Positions 7,113-9,533 of a stretch of DNA of 9,533 bases are shown piece after piece. Source of the stretch: an uncultured Carnobacterium sp. GTDB taxonomy: Bacteria > Bacillota > Bacilli > Lactobacillales > Aerococcaceae. The position numbers were made by a program, and so were the translations under genes. Under the pieces are notes generated by a model. That model worked only from the letters and a program-made list of their open reading frames with translations. It made no database searches and was not told the DNA's origin. Numbering within the stretch: the first letter of the stretch is position 1; the number at the start of each line of letters is the position of its first letter. Location: contig CAJPNA010000042.1 of the NCBI GenBank assembly GCA_905371865.1, positions 1 to 9,533 on the forward strand, in the 5' to 3' direction.

Positions 7113-7982
7113 TTATTCTTCTTCAAGGACACGCCAAATCGCTTTTGCCACACCACCATTAACATTGGTGTCAGTGACAAAATCAGCAATAGCTTTAACT
7201 GCCTCTGGAGCATTTCCCATCGCAACACCAATTCCAGCATCGCGAATCATTGACACATCATTGAAGTTGTCGCCAATTCCAAATACTTGCTTCATCGATA
7301 AACCAAGAGTTTTTGCATAGTGAGCAACTGCGATGCCTTTTTGAGCATCTTTATGATTAATTTCTAAATCCGTAATAAATGCAGAAGTGACCACAAGATT
7401 TGGATGAGCTTTGTCGATGTGCTCACGGACTGGTTTAAAAAAGACCGGCCCGTCATCGTGAGAGACGATAATCTTGAACACTTTAATATCTGGAATCGAT
7501 AGCACTTCTTCGGCAGTAGTCACATCGGTTGCCTCTAGAAGAATTTTTAGCTGCCTGATTTCCTCTTTCAATTGTTCAGGCGATAGATTATTTCTTTCAG
7601 CCTTTTTTCGTTCGATCACTTTGTTGATAAAGAAAGCATAGTTTTTTCTAAAGTTTCCTTCAGAAGTCACGAGCTGCCAGTCCAAATCAATCGAATCGAA
7701 GTAGTCTAATAGAGTATAGACGGTATCGTGTGGAATCGTTACTTCCCAAATAATGTCGTGGTTCTTATCGAAAATTTGTGCCCCATTCATGGCGATGACA
7801 GGAAGATGCAATTCTGCTTGTTCGAGCGCGAGATTGGCTTGAAGATAATCGCGTCCAGTACAAACGATAAAGTGTTTCCCCTGTTTTTGGAGTTTTCGAA
7901 TCGCTTGAATGTTGTTTTTATGTACCTCTACGTGGTTCGTGAGGAGAGTACCGTCCATATCCGATGCAAATAATTTAATCAT
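7113..7982 (-). CDS. Cof-type HAD-superfamily hydrolase (sugar or cofactor phosphatase)
   Basis: This is a cytosolic phosphatase of the HAD IIB/Cof family, which acts on sugar phosphates, flavin or pyridoxal phosphates and similar small substrates; the exact substrate cannot be read from sequence. Motif I DMDGTLL places nucleophile D8 and acid/base D10. T43 in CTGR fits motif II, K215 in DAQKGIAV fits motif III, and motif IV GIGDNFND supplies D238 and D242. The cap (about residues 85-190) has the C2 position of IIB enzymes and includes a charged helical stretch (about 122-150). Length is 289 residues, slightly above the usual 265-280. ATG 7982 has GAGGG 8 nt upstream; that site can pair with CCCT next to the start codon. 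It is the last gene of a three-gene operon, 12 nt after ytxH, and is followed by a strong terminator. Confidence 0.93.
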   Translation of the reverse strand: MIKLFASDMDGTLLTNHVEVHKNNIQAIRKLQKQGKHFIVCTGRDYLQANLALEQAELHLPVIAMNGAQIFDKNHDIIWEVTIPHDTVYTLLDYFDSIDLDWQLVTSEGNFRKNYAFFINKVIERKKAERNNLSPEQLKEEIRQLKILLEATDVTTAEEVLSIPDIKVFKIIVSHDDGPVFFKPVREHIDKAHPNLVVTSAFITDLEINHKDAQKGIAVAHYAKTLGLSMKQVFGIGDNFNDVSMIRDAGIGVAMGNAPEAVKAIADFVTDTNVNGGVAKAIWRVLEEE

Positions 7983-7994
7983 AGGGCAAACCCT
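7983..7994 (-). promoter_or_regulatory. Small hairpin covering the HAD gene ribosome binding site
   Basis: In the mRNA, AGGG of the Shine-Dalgarno sequence and CCCT directly before the ATG are complementary across the loop TTTG. The 4-bp stem fills exactly the 12-nt gap between ytxH and the HAD gene. It could lower initiation unless ribosomes arriving from ytxH open it. The stem is short, so the effect may be small. Confidence 0.35.
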
Positions 7995-8327
7995 CTATTT
8001 CATTTCTTTAAGGTGTGTTTGTAATGTTTGAATTTTATCTTGAATCCGTCTGAAGCGTGGTTTATTTTCCAGTTGGAATTTTGTGACTTCTTCTTGAATA
8101 GAATTCACAACTTCCATTGTTTGTGGAACAATAACTTCTTGGATTTCTTTAATGCCTCTTTCAAGAGTGGCTTTACCGGTACTGATGACTGTCACGTCGT
8201 TTGTTACTTCTTGAATTTGTTTAGATAGAATTTCGCGGTTTTCTTTTCCGCTTCTTGGGTTGTTTAATAAGGCAACGACACCACCGATGACACTACCAAA
8301 AATAAAACCTTTTAGAAATTTACTCAT
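7995..8327 (-). CDS. YtxH-family small membrane-anchored protein
   Basis: A 110-residue protein with the YtxH (general-stress protein-like) layout. One glycine-rich membrane helix (about residues 5-22, FIFGSVIGGVVALL) is followed by the family-typical NPRSGKENRE and then a long charged helix likely to form coiled coil (about 30-108). The molecular function of the family is not established; members are often linked to cell-envelope or stress responses. GGAGG 8 nt before ATG 8327 supports the start. The gene begins only 3 nt after the HIT gene stop and ends 12 nt before the HAD gene, so the three are one transcription unit. In Bacillus subtilis a YtxH-family gene (yhaH) also lies close to hit, so the association is old rather than local. 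Confidence 0.88.
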   Translation of the reverse strand: MSKFLKGFIFGSVIGGVVALLNNPRSGKENREILSKQIQEVTNDVTVISTGKATLERGIKEIQEVIVPQTMEVVNSIQEEVTKFQLENKPRFRRIQDKIQTLQTHLKEMK

Positions 8328-8330
8328 TGA

Positions 8331-8753
8331 TTATGCCTCCAGTTTTTCGCGGATTGATTGCGCAATTTTTGCTAATACTTCTGAACTTGGATTTGTTGGT
8401 TCCCATTTTAATCCAAAGCCATCTTCTTTTGTATAGTGTGGGATTAAGTGAATATGAGAGTGGAATACGCTTTGGTAGGCCAACTCCCCGTTATTACTTA
8501 AAATATTTAATCCTTTAATGTTAGGGTTTGAGGCTTCCACAGCACGTGCAATTTTAGGAATACGTGCAAATACCGTACTTGCCAAGTCTTCATCATATTC
8601 AAAGATGTTTGCTACGTGTTTCTTAGGAACAACCAGTGTGTGTCCAGGTGTTACTTGTGAAATATCGAGGAATGCAAGTACTACGTCATCTTCATACACA
8701 ATATGTGCTGGAATTTCTTTATTAATAATTTTGTCAAAAATGCAATCTGTCAT
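8331..8753 (-). CDS. hit: HIT-family protein (histidine triad nucleotide-binding hydrolase)
   Basis: Members of this branch hydrolyse purine nucleoside phosphoramidates or similar AMP conjugates and act as small cytosolic dimers; the physiological substrate in Firmicutes is unclear. The 140 residues include CIFDKIINKEIPAHIVYED at the N-terminus, GHTLVVPKKH (about 37-46) and the histidine triad HSHIHLIPH, with H98, H100 and H102 forming HxHxH. The start MTDCIF at 8753 is chosen over an upstream in-frame ATG at 8960 because a near-perfect AAGGAGG lies 7 nt before it and the extra 69 residues overlap the divergent gene and look non-coding. It is the first gene of the hit-ytxH-HAD operon. In many Firmicutes hit neighbours ecsAB; here a divergent TMEM175-type gene is found instead. 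Confidence 0.95.
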   Translation of the reverse strand: MTDCIFDKIINKEIPAHIVYEDDVVLAFLDISQVTPGHTLVVPKKHVANIFEYDEDLASTVFARIPKIARAVEASNPNIKGLNILSNNGELAYQSVFHSHIHLIPHYTKEDGFGLKWEPTNPSSEVLAKIAQSIREKLEA

Positions 8754-8832
8754 GGTATTTCCTCCTTGAGTTCGTACCTCTATGGTATCAAAAAATGCTG
8801 TAAAATGAAAGGTTAGAAGCAGTTGTTGTTCA

Positions 8833-8861
8833 TTGAATTTTGTTGGAACATCGACTGAAAT
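8833..8861 (+). promoter_or_regulatory. Possible promoter of the TMEM175-type gene
   Basis: TTGAAT (8833-8838) and TGAAAT (8856-8861) are spaced 17 bp apart, each 4 of 6 to consensus, and lie shortly upstream of the gene. The 133-nt divergent region must also hold the hit promoter, but no minus-strand pair of elements is convincing. Confidence 0.35.
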
Positions 8862-8886
8862 ATCAAAATGAAAGCGAGGAGTCTTC

Positions 8887-9533
8887 ATGAAGGGGAAATT
8901 AGATGCGTTAAGCGATGCGATTATTGCCATTGCGATAACCGTTTTAGTGTTAGAAATCAATACACCAACATCAATGGAGGATATGTTGCAGTTTGCAAAG
9001 GAAATCTTTTTATTTGCTCAAAGTTTTGTTGTCATTGCGAACTTTTGGTTTGAACGTTCTCAATTTTTTGGTCGCTCAAAACAAATCTCGTTTTCGATTT
9101 TATCGATTGACTTATTAGCACATTTGGGAATCTGTCTCATCCCGTTATTTACGAAATTCTTATTTAGTTTTGAAAATCGAGTGATTTCTTTACTAGCATA
9201 CGGGATTGTGATTGCGATCATTTCAGTATTGTTTGATATCGAAAACTATTTTGTATTGAAACAATCATTAACCGAAGCTGAGTATGCAAGAAAAGATGAG
9301 ATGCTTACTCTATTCACAAAATTTCATATACGATCTTATTTAACATCAGTGATTATTTTGGCTTTGACATTTTTCATTCCACAAATCGTTATGTACTTAT
9401 ACTTGGCGATACCAATGACTAAGTTCTTTTCACGTTTAGGGGCGGGAAAAGATCGTTCAATATTTGTAGATGAAAACTTAGTCGAATTTTCAGATAAAGT
9501 ATTAGGACGAATTGATGAAGAACGAATAAAGAG
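8887..9533 (+). CDS. TMEM175-family (DUF1211) putative potassium channel, 3' end outside window
   Basis: This is an integral membrane protein of the TMEM175 family; characterised bacterial members form tetrameric potassium-permeable channels. The frame is open for 215 codons to the window edge with no stop. The N-terminal signature fits, KLDALSDAIIAIAITVLVLEI (about 4-24), but the usual (R/K)xxxFSD has leucine in place of phenylalanine. Further helices lie at about 35-52 (ending NFWFERSQFF, typical of TM2), 69-95, 99-117 and 148-178, the last long enough for two segments. A hydrophilic tail follows from about 180 (GAGKDRSIFVDENLVEF), which would be cytosolic. ATG 8887 has GAGGAG 5 nt upstream. 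It is transcribed divergently from hit. The family call rests on motif and helix pattern read by eye, and the complete length is unknown. Confidence 0.85.
   Translation, partial: MKGKLDALSDAIIAIAITVLVLEINTPTSMEDMLQFAKEIFLFAQSFVVIANFWFERSQFFGRSKQISFSILSIDLLAHLGICLIPLFTKFLFSFENRVISLLAYGIVIAIISVLFDIENYFVLKQSLTEAEYARKDEMLTLFTKFHIRSYLTSVIILALTFFIPQIVMYLYLAIPMTKFFSRLGAGKDRSIFVDENLVEFSDKVLGRIDEERIK

Noticed and set aside
8868..8882. Possible CcpA cre-like sequence ATGAAAGCGAGGAGT before the TMEM175-type gene
   Set aside because: It fails at conserved positions of the right half of the consensus and overlaps the ribosome binding site, which explains its composition.
8754..8960. N-terminal extension of the HIT protein to 8960
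   Set aside because: It crosses the divergent intergenic region and the start of the TMEM175-type gene; the AAGGAGG before 8753 marks the real start.

Overview
The window looks like chromosomal DNA from a low-GC Gram-positive bacterium of the order Lactobacillales. The evidence is AT-rich codon use, strong AAGGAGG-type ribosome binding sites, a GtfA-type sucrose phosphorylase, a substrate-binding/permease fusion of the GlnP kind common in lactic acid bacteria, and operator sequences matching the Firmicutes regulators CodY and GlnR. Carnobacteriaceae (for example Granulicatella) or a streptococcal relative would fit. The genus is a guess and cannot be fixed from this sequence alone.

Layout. 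(1) 1-2411, plus strand: the 3' part of a glycogen/maltodextrin phosphorylase gene, then 31 nt later a sucrose phosphorylase gene, closed by a long hairpin terminator. Both enzymes release glucose-1-phosphate. (2) 2424-4697, plus strand: an extended -10 promoter, a leader that folds into an almost fully paired hairpin of about 87 nt, and pnp (polynucleotide phosphorylase). (3) 4732-4770: an 18-bp hairpin that can terminate transcription from both sides. (4) 4787-7059, minus strand: a two-gene amino-acid ABC transporter operon (substrate-binding/permease fusion, then ATPase, overlapping by 1 nt). Its control region carries a 13/15 match to the CodY box inside the core promoter and an exact match to the GlnR/TnrA box just upstream. 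(5) 7074-8753, minus strand: a tight operon of a HIT-family protein, a YtxH-family membrane protein and a Cof-type HAD phosphatase, ending in its own terminator. (6) 8887-9533, plus strand: a TMEM175-family putative potassium channel that runs off the window.

How it fits together: most genes are ordinary housekeeping or metabolic genes, and I see no phage, IS, CRISPR, toxin-antitoxin, tRNA or rRNA. The most informative parts are non-coding. One is the paired GlnR and CodY sites, which tie the transporter to nitrogen status and support glutamine/glutamate as its substrate. The other is the long pnp leader hairpin, which resembles in layout the RNase III/PNPase autoregulation seen in E. coli. 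I found no convincing wholly new system here.
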